DNA of 64,000 nt from Atherix ibis. Taxonomy: Eukaryota > Arthropoda > Insecta > Diptera > Athericidae. A program made the position numbers and the translations under genes. The notes beneath the pieces were generated by a model. That model had not been told where the DNA came from. It saw only the letters and a program-made list of their open reading frames with translations, and searched no databases. The stretch covers positions 89,163,270-89,227,269 of the forward strand of contig OY282607.1 in assembly GCA_958298945.1 (NCBI GenBank), read 5' to 3'. This document shows, piece by piece, positions 25,021-38,100 of this stretch (position 1 is the first letter of the stretch; each line of letters opens with the position of its first letter).

Positions 25021-25560
25021 TTGTTATTTTTCGGAGGATTTTCGATTGAACAGATTGGATGCGATAGGAATTAGAGGCTTTGGTAGAACCCCACAGTTCA
25101 GTACCGTAAGTCCAGATCGGTTTTTTAGTGCCAGTTTCGATCGATTGTCCAGTAGTCTAACAAATAGCCAATAACATCTATTAAGTACAAGTCGTTTTGA
25201 TGTCATATGAGTGTCCCAAGTAAGTCGCTTGTCTAGGCTTAGTCCGAAAAAAAGGTGTACTTTGTCTTTTGATGGAATAATATCGTCATTGAGGAATATT
25301 GGGATGGGGCGATCTTTACAGAGCATGAAAGGAAATGTACACATTTACTTTACTCTCTACCTCGTAAACCAGCCTTGGAGATTTTTGATATGGGATTGTA
25401 CGTTTCTGGAAGCGATTTTAATATTGGAGTGGGACGCAAAAATAGCAATATCATCCCTATAGTATTGAGATTAGTTGGGATGTTAATAATTATTGTATAA
25501 GTTTGGGCTAAGAATACTGTCTTGAGTAACACAAGCTATGATAAGGGATATTTCGGAATG
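25021..25560 (-). pseudogene. Jockey-type reverse transcriptase remnant, C-terminal half
   Basis: This is a decayed RT of a jockey-like LINE on the minus strand, readable through frameshifts. From its 5' side (high coordinates): a worn PQG box (CVTQDSILSPNLY) near 25495-25530; a GDDIAIFASHSN stretch with the catalytic Asp pair at about 25434-25458; VQSHIKNLQGWFTR; then the thumb region IPIFLNDDIIPSKDKV and LSLDKRLTWDTHM at about 25215-25320; and, after a further frameshift, KPIWTYGTELWGSTKAS near 25080-25130, a characteristic jockey signature. The longest uninterrupted piece (25024-25344) covers only the thumb. Stops and shifts throughout make it dead. Confidence 0.82.
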
Positions 25561-25855
25561 ATCAGTATTAACTGTTACTTGGCAGTGACGATGGAAAAGA
25601 TATGATTATAAATAAAGAATTTTGTGGATGGTAGGAAGCTCTTGAGTTTCCAGAGAAGTCCAGGAAATATGATATATCTAGGTACACGGCTGGATAGTCA
25701 TAAGCAAAATGTCTATATGAAAATAATTTGCTTACGACCCATAATTATTTTTGCTTATGACTGAGCAAATATGTTTGTTTGTGACTGAGCAATTATTTTT
25801 GCTTATGAATCAATCTTTTGGATTTTATTTTACAGAAATGACTATTTTGGATGTC

Positions 25856-26110
25856 TACGTAGAATTAGTTGGGATGTCAAAGGTATAAATATTGCTTAGG
25901 ATTGGGCCAAAACACTGCCTTGAGGAACACCAGCTATGATAGAGCATATTTCAAAATAGCCAGTATTAACTATTATTTAGAAATAACGTTGGAAGAACAA
26001 GGAACTTTGTGGAGGGTAGGAAGCTCAAGAGTTTCCAGAGCAGTCCAGGGTACCACACTCGATCAAAATCATGGGATATATCTAGGAACATGCCTGAACA
26101 GTTCTCTTTT
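25856..26110 (-). pseudogene. Second partial copy of the same jockey RT (PQG region)
   Basis: On the minus strand the sequence at about 25895-25940 reads AGVPQGSVLAQS, the RT PQG motif, followed by a frameshifted SNIYT/DIPTN stretch. The region parallels 25480-25700 base for base in several places: GTATTAACT, GGTAGGAAGCTC, GTTTCCAGAG and GATATATCTAGG occur in both in the same order about 390 bp apart. It is therefore a partial tandem duplication of the RT relic, this copy being less damaged at the motif. An intervening 150 bp contains repeats of TTTTTGCTTATGA. Confidence 0.72.
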
Positions 26111-29060
26111 TGCTCAAGAGATAACGCAATGTAATCAACCATACGATGACATTGTTGGGAATAATTTTAGCATCCTTAAGGAGAAGGTAAAGGTGTTTTA
26201 AAATGATTTTTCCAAAGATTTTTCCGAAGATTAGTAACAAGCTGATTCGACGATGGCGAATTTTCTGTTTTTTTTGGGTTTGAGTATCATTTTAATAATT
26301 AAAAATTTTCAAAGTAAGAGAAAATAGGTAATACAAAGAATACTATTGATTATGTAGATAATAAACACGAGAGTTTTCTTGGAGATTTGTTCGAGGATAA
26401 TAGCTGTTATTTAATCATAACCAGTAGCTTTTTTATTGGAAAGGTAATAGATTAGAATTTTAATTAACGATGGGGTAACTATGATAATTTAGAAATTTTA
26501 AACTGACTACTATTTCGGTAGTCATCAAAGAATACAAAATAAAAATCGCTCAAAAAACTGTCCAAAAATTATTCAATATTTTTGAAGATATTTTGCTGTT
26601 GAATTTCTCAATCATAAAAAGCCAAAATTTCTAGGCAGATTTTCCAACTCAAAAATCGTGGAAAGTTTTTAAAAAACTTTAAAAGATTTGCACTTCAGAA
26701 ATAAAATACGAAACTTTTTCCAGGATTTGAATCTTTTGCGATAATTTTGGATGGTTTTTTTTGCATATTTCAGGTTTAATTCGGCCATTACTTGATGGAT
26801 AGTAATTTTTAAGTACTCAGAAAGTTTCACAACTATAAAACATTAATTCTTATAATTAAAAAGGTTTTTTAGCAGTTACTTGTAGGTTTTTGGAGTCTTT
26901 TTTATGACAATTTTACTTATCGACGAATCCGCCGACTGATAAATAGGCCTTAAAAGCGAGAATTTAGAGTATTTTTTATAAAATAGTTTAAGTATTATTT
27001 CATAATTAACTAATATCGTTTTATAATTAAATAACTTAAAATAAAAATGCCGAACTAACATCAAATATATTCTAGTTTCAGTAATAAATATACTTTGACA
27101 ACTATCAAATGAAAGGGCTATATTTTCTGCACCATATAATGGATAAGCAGTTATTATGGCAAGGGTTTTACCAAGAAAAATCCTGTGTAAAGTTCTTCCA
27201 TCAAAATAAATATTTAATATTTTACTTATAAATTTTTAATATTTTTTAATCTTTAGTATTTTTTACTATAATAATTTCATAAAAACTTCTTCGTTAACAG
27301 CAATAAAATTCCTCTCCCATATTCAGTTTAATATTCGTATCGGAAATTTCTCCTATTCAGTAAAAAATTATCATCAATTGAAAGGTGCTTTTATATTCGA
27401 TCAAGACTTAATCTAAGGTATTTATCTGAAGTTAATAGAGTACAAAAAATTCATTTTTTTGTTGTTGTTGCTAACAATTATCACATATACCCCGCGGATA
27501 CTGTTCCATTCATTTGCGAAATTACAAAATACGATTGTATTGATCAATATCGAACACATTTTCAATGGTTTTGATTCTGAAGAAAGGTAAAAATGATTGG
27601 TAGAGAAAAAAAAACTATTTTTACAAAATTATATAACAAACAAATTCAATTAAAATAGCCACCGTATCGCGACATAGTCAATGTACCATAATTGCGAATG
27701 GATACAGACCCCAAACCAAGTTCATTTTCGTATTTTAATCGATTTCATTCGAAGTTTTGCAAGTTCTTTTTTTCTCTTGTACGAAATTTGTTGGTAAGCT
27801 TTTTATCTAACTTCACTGTACTAGCAATATTACGCAAAGAAAGCGAAATTTTCAGATTTCGTAACCTACCTATGACCTCATTAAGACGTTGGTTGTTTAC
27901 ACAATTTAGTTAATCGCAACCTGAGTATCTGTCCTTCGCGCATAAATTCAATTACCGAGAGACAAGAAGTCCCACTGAATTCGGTAAGACCCCTGCTATA
28001 CAGCCTCTTAACTATAGGTACGCCTAGCCTTTTCGTAGCCACTGAGTTAATAGATATTCCCCAACTAAACTATGCTAGATAAGATCGCATCAATGTCGGT
28101 GCACTTACCGTTCATCAAATTAATTTCAAGTCGATCCCATGAGATTTTTGATTCGAATCCGATGGAGATTTGGTGAAGTGCCGATCTCAGTCCACTGATG
28201 GGTGATTGTCGATTGGTGATCAGCACAACATAATCACCTTACTGATCAGTAGTTATTGAAAATAGTTCATTGAATCGATTTTTTTTTTGTTAGTATTTAT
28301 TGTTAATTAACAAAGATTTATGGTAGTCATGGAAATTGCATAAAACAAAGATTCATTGCGATTTATTGCTGAGTGAAAAGATACATTTTTTGTTCAGTTT
28401 TAATAACGATCACATCTGAAAATGAAAATTTGAAAAAAAAAATAATTAAAAAAGGATTTCTTAAGAGAGTTAAAAAATAATTAATGAAAGGTTTTAGGCC
28501 AAACTGTATTTTGGAGTTACTCATTATACGGGATTGTATACCAGGACATTAAAGTAATCCATACCACCGCACTCTATTGAGCCCGGTTTTCTGATAGAGG
28601 AGCCTAAAGGTTATTCAAAAGATCCTTCTCTAAAATCTTGTTAATAGTTCGACATATTTTTTTTAGGAGATTATATGCTGCCATGGAACATATGAGGGCT
28701 GGTAAGTCTTACACTCTATAGAGCAGTACCTGTTATTTGATGGTCCGAATTTTGCAGCAAAAAAAATTTAGATAGACTAAAATAGGCTTTGCTAGCTATC
28801 AGCTGCCGAGTGCAGATTTCTTCCTCCATGTACTTTTCGGCTCGTGTCCTTGAATTCTGAATGGGTCAAAAATATATCTCTTTTAAGTCTTTACAGAAAT
28901 TTTATACCCATTATACATCATAATTATTCGAGGTAGATAAAATCTTAAAAATGTGGCAAATTCGGTAGTTGAAGCTTAATCACAGTTTTCAAGATGTAAT
29001 ATAATTTTGTTAACTCTACGATTTCTCACAAAATTATAAGCTCATATTAGGAAGGTCACC
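26111..29060. other. Unassigned AT-rich sequence
   Basis: No gene is identified in about 2.9 kb. Only short open frames occur, and they lack motifs and good codon structure. Confidence 0.5.
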
Positions 29061-31815
29061 TTATTTCAGGACTATGGTACTACCAGCGGCACTATTTTCC
29101 ATAATTTTTTTTATATAATCATTTTAGCAAGGACATCATTTTTCGAAGATTATTCAATCTACTTGGATTAGCAGTTATACCTCCATGTGTCAGGACTATT
29201 TTGATGTAGTAAAAATACCATTTTCCAGGACTATTTTCATATAATCATAGTAGATACGACTGAAATTAGCAAAATTATTTTTATAAATGTACTTGTATTA
29301 GCAAGGACACTTATCTTCAAGTCTTTCTTCATATAGTCATACTAGCAGCGATACTATTTTAGTAGTCATAATAATAGTCATATTAGCAAGGACAGTATTT
29401 TCCAGGATTTTTTTATATACTCATAGCAACAAACCTATTTGAAGGTCTGTTTTTATATTCGTACTCGCATTGCCAAAGATTCCATTTTCCAGGACTTCTA
29501 TTATATGCTATTTTTTAGGATTCCATTTTCAGGTATTAAAAGTGATGCTATTTTTCAGGACTATTTGTTTATATTCAATTTAGCAAGGATATAATTTTCC
29601 AGGATTTTTTATATACTCGTACTAGCAACGATGCTATTTTTCGGGACAATTTTTATGTACTCAATTTAGCAAGGACACCATTTTCCAGAATTTTTTTAGA
29701 TTCGCAGGCCGGATATTATTTTCCAGAACTGTTTTTATATTCGTACTCGCATTGCTAAAGATTCCATTTTTCAGGACTTCTATTATATGCTATTTTTCAG
29801 GATTCCATTTTCAGGTATTAAAAGTGATGCTATTTTTCAGGACTATTTGTATATATTCAATTTAGCAAGGATATAATTTTCCAGGATTTTTTATATACTC
29901 GTACTAGCAACGATGCTATTTTTCGGGACAATTTTTATGTACTCAATTTAGCAAGGACACCATTTTCCAGAATTTTTTTAGATTCGCAGGCCGGATATTA
30001 TTTTCTAGAACTGTTTTTATATTCGTACTCGCATTGCTAAAGATTCCATTTTTCAGGACTTCTATTATATGCTATTTTTCAGGATTCCATTTTCAGGTAT
30101 TAAAAGTGATGCTATTTTTCAGGACTATTTGTATATATTCAATTTAGCAAGGATATAATTTTCCAGGATTTTTTATATACTCGTACTAGCAACGATGCTA
30201 TTTTTCGGGACAATTTTTATGTACTCAATTTAGCAAGGACACCATTTTCCAGAATTTTTTTAGATTCGCAGGCCGGATATTATTTTCTAGAACTGTTTTT
30301 ATATTCGTACTCACATTGCCAAAGATTCCATTTTCCAGGACTTCTATTATATGCTATTTTTCAGGATTCCATTTTCAGGTATTAAAAGTGATGCTATTTT
30401 TCAGGACTATTTTCATATATTCAATTTAGCAAGGATAAATTTTTCAGGATTTTTTATATACTCGTACTAGCAACGATGCTATTTTTCGGGACAATTTTTA
30501 TGTACTCAATTTAGCAAGGACACCATTTTCCAGAATTTTTTTAGATTCGCAGGCCGGATATTATTTTCTAGAACTGTTTTTATATTCGTACTCACATTGC
30601 CAAAGATTCCATTTTCCAGGACTTCTATTATATGCTATTTTTCAGGATTCCATTTTCAGGTATTAAAAGTGATGCTATTTTTCAGGATTATTTTCATACT
30701 CATTTTAAGCAAGGATACTATTTTCTAGGATTTTTTATATACTCGTAGGTGCGATACTATTTTTCTATATTAGCAAAGATACCATTTCACAGTCATTTTT
30801 TTTAAATACTCGTGGTAGCTGTCATACTACTTTGAGGACTATTTTTACATACTCAATTTAGCAGGTACACCATTTTCCAAAAAAATTTATATACTCGTAG
30901 AAACGATACTTTTTTCTAGGACTATTTTTCTATATGTACCCATATTAGCAAGAACACAATTTTTCAGTATTTTTTTATATACTCGTAGTACCAGCGATGC
31001 TATTTTTCAGGACTATTATCATATTCATTTTATGCAAGGATACTATTTGCCAGAATATTTTATATACTCGTAGGCGCGATATTATTTTCTAGTACTATTC
31101 TTCTTTAAGTACTCATATTAGCAAGAACAACATTTTCCAGGATTTTTTTTAAATTCTCGTACTAGTATTGATGCTTTTTTTAGAACTATTTCCATACTCA
31201 TTTTAAGCAAGAATATCATTTTCCAGGATTTTTTTATATTCTTGTAGGTGCGATACTATTTTTTAAGGCAATTTTTCTATATGTACTCATATTCGCAAGG
31301 ACCCCATTCACCAGGACTTTTTTTTATATACTAATACCTAGCATCGATGCTATTTTTCAGGACTATTTTCATACCCATTTTAAACAAGGATACTATTTGG
31401 CAGAATTTTTTATATACTCGTAGTTCCAGGAATATTTTAATATTTGTACCCGTATTACCAAAGACTCCAATTTCCAGGACTTTTGTTATATACTCTTACT
31501 AGCAGCGATACTATTTTTCAAGTCTATTTTTATGTACTCGTTTTAGCAAGGACACCTTTTTGCATGATTTTTTTTATATACCCGTAGTAGCAGCGAGGGT
31601 ATTTTTCAGGACTATTTTCATATTCATTTTATACAAGAATACTATTTTCCAGGATTTTATATACACTCGTAGAAACGATACTATTTTCTATGACTATTTT
31701 TCTATATGTACCCATATTAGCAAGGATACCATTTTCCAGGACTTTTTTTAATATACTTGTTGTAGTAGTGATGCTACTTTTAGGGCTATTTTTATATACT
31801 CACATCAGCAAAAAC
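29061..31815. repeat. Degenerate minisatellite region (TTTTCCAGGACTATTTTTATATACTC type)
   Basis: About 2.7 kb consists of diverged repeats of a roughly 45-80 bp motif: TTTTCCAGGA, a T-rich spacer, ATATACTCGTA, AGCAACGATGCTATTTTTC, AGCAAGGACACC. Repeat units can be followed from about 29061 to 31815 in one orientation. The central part is organised as a 282-bp higher-order repeat. A 63-residue open frame near 31.6 kb is a by-product of the repeat. Confidence 0.88.
29446..30700. repeat. 282-bp higher-order tandem repeat, about 4.4 copies
   Basis: The marker GCAGGCCGGATATTATTTTC occurs at 29704, 29986, 30268 and 30549, giving a period of 281-282 bp. Copies are nearly identical (differences such as CGCATTGCTAAAG/CACATTGCCAAAG), so these duplications are much younger than the surrounding degenerate units from which they arose. 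Confidence 0.93.
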
Positions 31816-33227
31816 GTCAAAAAGTGAATAAATTTAAATTAAAAAATTAAATAAATATAAATTTAAATTTGAATCAATTTAAATATAATCCTTTATTTTG
31901 TTACTTATAGTTTAGCCTAATTTAATATTTATATACGTATGATATACTAAGGATATAGTGTTAAATTTTTATCATATTCACACATAGGAATGTAAACTTG
32001 TTAACACAAATTTTCATAGGGACAATTTTTTACACCCAAAAAACTAATAGTGAATATTTGATCAGTTTTACAATATTTGATGTTACTTAGAGTAGATTGC
32101 ACTTATTTTTTGTACACAGTATCGACCCTATATAACATAGTATCTCTATTATGTGTAAACAGTGCCTCATAGTGTCACTATAAATATTTCATATTTACTA
32201 ATGTTATTTTTACGTTATTTAATTTTTAATACTATCAATACTACACCCACTTTTTTTTGGTTCAAATCAATATTGTTCATATGCAGCTGAATGACCAATA
32301 TTAGTTTGGTCATTTTTATATACAATTTAAAAATGCAATAAAATATTTCATATAATTTTTTTGTAATTTTATATTCTATTTTGTTATGTTAGAAATGAAT
32401 AACCAGTAAATATTGTATTTTATTATTAATTGACTATTGATAAATAAAAATATAATTAAATTTATTTGATAATCAATTTAATTTTAATTGAATTTTTTCA
32501 TAAATAAATGTGCAATTTTACTATAAAAATAAAAATATAGAATATAAAAAAAAAATGAATGACGTTTCAGGATCATGGAAATTTTATGAGTGTTTTGTGT
32601 GTGTGTGCATCTACTGTGAACAATTTTTCTCTTGTTGAAATTTTACAAAAATTTAAGGATTTGCATACAATTTCGTTTTTCTTTTTTGGTTCTTTGGTTA
32701 TGTTTTACTAGTGGGGGTGCTCGTATATTCGATGCATTTTTCCGGTATTTGGTATTTTTACAATGCCACCTAAAATGCACTCGAACATTGCCATTGCATT
32801 GCACTATCGAATCAATAATTGATAGAATTGAGAAATTATTTTTCCGTTTCTGAATTTATTGTTGAATTTGAAATGTTTTCGATTACAGTCTTATGATTAA
32901 TTTGGGGATTTTTACAATTTTTTTTTTGCATATGCACTTGAACATTTTTGAATGATTTTTCCCCTATTTTCATGTTTGGCACATTTCTGTCTGAATGACT
33001 ATAAAAACTTTATGAAAGAGGAACTAATATAACATATAAAATAAAAATGTGTATTTTTGGCAAATTTTTTTGATACTTCAGTGAAATTATTCTTTTTCAA
33101 TATTGTATGTCTCTATAAATTTTTTTTTTATTTTTCATCATAAAATAACTTAAGTGGCTTCCTATAAAATAGAAAAGCTGCAATATTTTTTTTAAGCATA
33201 GCTGACTTTTAATTGTAGATTTTGCAA
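31816..33227. other. Unassigned, very AT-rich
   Basis: Nothing is recognised. Long A/T-only stretches occur, for example around 31825-31900 and 32330-32560. Confidence 0.5.
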
Positions 33228-33800
33228 TTACCTTATAAACCTTATTTGATGGTTTTTAAGTTTGATAGTATTTGTACTAATAACTATAGGGATTTTTAGA
33301 AAATGTCTCATCTGCATTGAAACTAGGCATGCAGTTTGGTAGAAACCGAAACAAGTGAAAGTTTGATAGTACAAGAACAGGGACGTATGGTGGATCTGTG
33401 AAAACACATTCCTTTTAAGCTCCAATATTTTTTGACGGATGATCAAACTCTTGCCGTTGTGGTGATGGAACTCATTCAAACTGTTCAATACCGATAGTGC
33501 ACTTCTGAATTGATTTTTTGGTTCCTTGGTAGAAGCTCAAAAAATCATCATCTGTTGAAAATCCGTTTTCGACGTCGTTTGGGGCGGATCACCACACCAA
33601 ATTATTGTGAACAATCCACTTCTTATCATCAGTTATTAATTGATTTGAAAAAGGATCGTTTTCTATAGGTTTAATGAGCATGTCACAGATGTGTATACGT
33701 GTCCTCAAATAAACTTTTTTGGATACATTAGGACCTCAATATCGAACTTGCCCACGTATCTCAGATTTGTCAGGTAGTCGTGCCTTTATTTTGTCAGCAT
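33228..33800 (-). pseudogene. Ancient mellifera-type mariner transposase remnant
   Basis: This is a strongly decayed mariner transposase read on the minus strand through frameshifts. In order: LRYVGKFDIEVL near 33740-33775 (the linker region); IENDPFFKS near 33655-33680, shifting to ITDDKKWIVHNN near 33605-33640, which matches the ITGDEKWVVYNN block with the first catalytic Asp; EFHHHNGKSLIIRQKILEL at about 33420-33473, matching FHHDNARPH...RQKLLEL with the second Asp replaced by His; and PPYVPVLVLSNFHLFRFLPN near 33325-33400, matching PPYSPDLAPSDFHLFRSLQN with the third Asp lost. The wording of these blocks is closest to the mellifera subfamily (Apis mariner). Terminal repeats were not found. 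It is much older than the other copies in this window. Confidence 0.72.
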
Positions 33801-33993
33801 CAACTACATTTTTCCCCCTAACCGAGAAGAGACTTTGACGATACTGACGCTCCTATAGAGCATTGTTCTAGTAAACTTCACGAAACTTTTGGATCAATAT
33901 TATTTCCAAAAATAAAACCTAAAATATCAGCTATTCATGACCCAATATTTGTTCAACCTACGATAAATAGACTATAATCTAAAAATTAGTGTA

Positions 33994-35184
33994 CGAGGGT
34001 CGTTCAATAAGTCCTTAGAAAATCCGTAAAATTGCACTTGTAGTGTCGGTAAATATTTTTTTGTTGTAAGTAGCATTATCGACAGGAAAGCTGTCAAAAT
34101 TTCAGCTCGATCCATAGCGTAGGTCAATTTCTATCGTCGATTAAAGTTAACGACATTTATTTGTACATAACAATGGAAAAAAGCGAGTTTAGGGCTGTCA
34201 TCAAACACCTGTGTTTGCGATGGTTTACAATTGGGTGAATGAATTTAAACGTGGCCGTTATTCCACAAAAGATGAACATCGTTCAGGACGCCCAGTTGAG
34301 GTGTCTACTCCTGAAATTATCGACAAAATCCACGATCTGATTTTGAACGATCGGCGAATTAGAGTGCGCGAATTAGTTGAGGCCACGGGCATATCACAAG
34401 GTACAGTCGCTTCAATTTTGCATGAAAAATTGTCTGTGAAAAAAATTTCGGCAAGATGGGTGCCGCGTTTGCTCTCAGAGGAGAATAAGCGCAATCGTGT
34501 AGTGGACACTGAGGCTATGTTGGCACTTTTTCATCGCAATCCTGTCCCTGGATACACTACTACACTCCAGAAACGAAGAGACAGTCATCACAGTGGATTT
34601 TCAAGGGTGAAAGGGGTCCGAAGAAGGCAAAAACTGTGCCATCGGCCGGCAAGGTGATGGCCACGGTCTTTTGGGATTCGCAGGGCATCATTTTTATCGA
34701 CTACTTGGAAAAAGGAAAAACAATAACAGGAGCGTATTACGCGTCCTTATTGCAACAGTTGAGCGAGGAAATCAAAGATAAACGCCCCCATCTGAAGAAG
34801 AAAAAAATCCTCTTGCATCAGGATAATGCGCGTGTGCACACCTGCGCTGTTTCCATGGCCAAAATTGTGGAATTGAGAATGGAATTGTTGCAGCATCCCG
34901 CTTATTCACCAGATTTGGCCCCGAGTGACTATTTTCTTTTCCCCAATCTGAAGAAATGGCTTGGCGGACGACGGTTCACTTCCAACGAGGACGTCATTGC
35001 TCAAACGGATGAGTATTTTGCAGAACTTCCGAAATCCTATTTTTTGGACAGGATAAAAATTTTGGAAAAACGGTTGGAAAAGTGTATAGAGCTAAAAGGA
35101 GAATTATATTGAAAAATAAAATTTTTTTTTTTTTAAAAACAGTTTTTTTCCTTTTTTTTCTAAGGACTTATTGAACGATCCTCG
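33994..35184 (+). mobile_element. Mariner transposon, irritans type, internally deleted
   Basis: This element is 1191 bp with TA at 33992-33993 and 35185-35186. The terminal inverted repeats are about 28 bp: left CGAGGGTCGTTCAATAAGTC, right (reverse complement) CGAGGATCGTTCAATAAGTC, both followed by CTTAGAAAA. It belongs to the same family as 45355-46569 (opposite strand) and is a relative of the copy at 7809-9099. Two internal deletions remove parts of the transposase. Confidence 0.94.
34173..35112 (+). pseudogene. Irritans-type mariner transposase lacking the first catalytic Asp
   Basis: ATG at 34173 starts MEKSEFRAVIKHL; compared with the sister copy at 46 kb about 90 bp are then missing and the frame shifts at CLRW/FAMVYNW. 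The second helix-turn-helix (RELVEATGISQGTVASIL) and WVPRLLSEENKRNR are intact. A second deletion of about 40 bp after FHRNP removes EFLRRYVTVDETW, that is the first catalytic Asp, and shifts the frame again. From about 34636 the frame is clean to the stop at 35112: SAGKVMATVFWDSQG, LLHQDNARVH (second Asp) and YSPDLAPSDYFLF (third Asp, spacing 34). Without the first Asp and with two frameshifts it cannot be active. Confidence 0.93.
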
Positions 35185-35186
35185 TA

Positions 35187-38100
35187 TATAAAAAAGAAAT
35201 TATATTTCCAATATACTCATATCATTGCTAACTAAATAAATAATACCTAGAAATATACACATTCATGGTATAAATAATAAAAATTTATCCAAAAAGGAGC
35301 TTAGAGTATTAAAATAAGGAGAATTTCTTTTAAAAAAAATTTACAATTTCATAACGTGTGAAAGATTTAGTTTTATTTTGAACTGAATTTCTTCGGTACC
35401 TTATGCACATAATCCCCTTTTGAGATATAAGACATTTCTGTGGAGGTGGACATATGTCGGTCTGATTTATAATTCAACTGGAAACATTAAATTCAACACT
35501 GATCCGTTGTGAGTCAATCCGAATTTCCTATCTTCGTTGATAGACTAAAATTTCTTCGACCACCGACTGTTTTCGTATGAAAAATCCAATCACGCAATGT
35601 CCATAAATTAATGCGTCATTCGAAACCCTCTTTACCAGAATATTTTTTCTATTTATTCATTCGTTGGATACCGTCAAGATTTGAGTACAACCATCCATTG
35701 ATTTCCGGTAATTATCGGATTTACCCTAATTACTCAGATTGTGACCAAAAAGAATGCCGCTGCCTAAAATCAAAATTCACTGACAAAATCAACGTTTTAA
35801 AATCTTTGAAATTGTTTGTGGTTCAAGTGCTTACTGTTGCCTAATTAACTGCTCATTAAATAGCCTGAAAGAGGTGACTGTAGTACATTTGAAAAGATTT
35901 AATCATTTGTGCACACATATCCATCCTCCCACCCATTTGTCGGATCAACTTACCTATTCATCCGTTAGTCTACTCGTCTATTCATCTATGGATGCATATA
36001 CTCACCTGTGTGCTCTTATTGTTGACATCGTTTTGATCAATTTGATTAATGCGCACCCTCAACACCACTTCACTCTGAAAGGGTATCTCTTCCAGCAAGA
36101 GGTATGGTAGGAAAAGCGTCGAATAATATCTATTTTGCACCAGGTAAATACCAGGTGGGAGTGTCCTACAATTGGCACAATTACAGTATAAACTTTGAAT
36201 AATCTACAATTTGTTTTGGCTCGTTGATTTGTTGAATTGCTAACTAACAATTTACACACGGTATGTGTTGAAAGTTTCAATCTAAAATATTTATTGTGAT
36301 CCGAATACACTTTAAGGTGATATGACACCTTTTTTTTGGCAATCAATTCTCTTTTCTTCTGTATTATATTCAAATGTGTTTGAAAAATCAATTAAATAAT
36401 ACTAAATAGCAATTAAAATATTTTGTTAATAAATAGTGTTTTTTTTTGTTTACCAAAAAAAGAACCGAGAAAAGAAATTAAGTTGAGAGCATTTAAAGTA
36501 CTTCGCCCACAAAAACTCTTTAGTAATTCACATTTTAAAAAGTATAAAGCTGTTGTTGCGTGGGGATTTTATGTCAATACAAAAATAAAGGGCTATGCGG
36601 TAAATATTTTTAAAAACCTTGCCATTTTACGCATAAAAAACAAAATTACTCAAATTAACTGCCATGAGACTTTTTGCAAAAACTCGATTATTTTGAGATA
36701 CTTTTTGATGACTTTTTGAAAATTTTTACCATTACTAAACGGATGTTGGTTTTTAAAAATTTTCTGCTTAAAAAACCGTTATTATGGATTTTTTTTTAGA
36801 ACAAACATCGAAGATAATGTAGCTAATTCCAATTTAGGAGCACAGGTAATCGAAAAGGTTCCTTACAATCCCAAAAATTCATTTGTATTAAAGTCATAAT
36901 ATTTTTCAATACGTAAATTTTTCTTAAGAAAATTCTCCTAAAAATTTTATATAATTAACCATAAAAATAGGACGACACATAGTCTGAGGGCATATGTGAC
37001 ACGTTGTAGGACACAAATCAGCAGTTAACATTTAATGAACATGAACAAAACGTGATAATCAGAAACGGACATTTCTGCATGTTTTGTTGCATTTTATGTT
37101 ATTACAATCACAACTTAGGATAATAGGTATAAAAATACCGAAACAAAAATATAGCTGAGAGATTAACAATCCTACCTCCCCCCCCTCCGCGAATGTGGAA
37201 TTTACCAAAAAGTCCACAGTACTTGAACAAACTGGGTAGTCGATACTCTCTAAGAAGTCCACTCAATAGTTCGATGGAAGAAGGGAGGGTAGGGATTTCG
37301 CGCATGCTAGACACCGCACGACGAACATGGAATCCAGCAAGTTTTATTTCTTAAGAAGGTAATAAGTTCAGGCTGAGATATGACCAGTGCACTGTGAGAG
37401 TAGATAAGACAAGTCGCGCATAATGTTCCAACTCCGGTTGGATTTAACACCTTCTGACCGAGCTTCGCCTATCATTTAAGATCGCTCTGCGTGACATTGT
37501 CAGGCTTCCGAACCTATGTACAGGTTACAATTTTCTAGATTTACTTCCAGAGAGGCTTCTTGTTTGAATTGCCTTACTTTAACTTGATACGAATTGGTCG
37601 GGCAGCAACTAGTCGAGATGTTCCCTATCGTCTTTGTGACGGTTCATTCTGTTCCGGAGTACATTGTTTCCAACCGTAATTTACGACAACAAAAAGAATT
37701 AGGAACAGCATACTGTGCAGAACATTACCGTGCATGTTGGAGGAAGTTCATGGGTGCTCGCGAACATGATGTCACTTTGCGTACATCAATTCCAAGTATT
37801 GCTTAAAACTCTGACGATTCTCTGAGAAATCTTTTATAAAAGAAGAAGCCACACCAAATCTCCCTTTCTTGGTTTCCTTTCTTCTGCAATACGACAGAAT
37901 CAGTTTGACCTGAAAGAAGTACAGGAACCACATTCACAATCCAACCGTGAACAATGTACAAATGCATACAGAAACGTGGAGTAGCGAATCTCCAAAATCG
38001 AGCATTTCCTGAGAATTCCTGTCGAGATCGTAATCCGGTAAGCAGAGTATGATTTATGTTTCACCAAATTCATAAGAAATTCCCAAAAAATCTCCATGCA

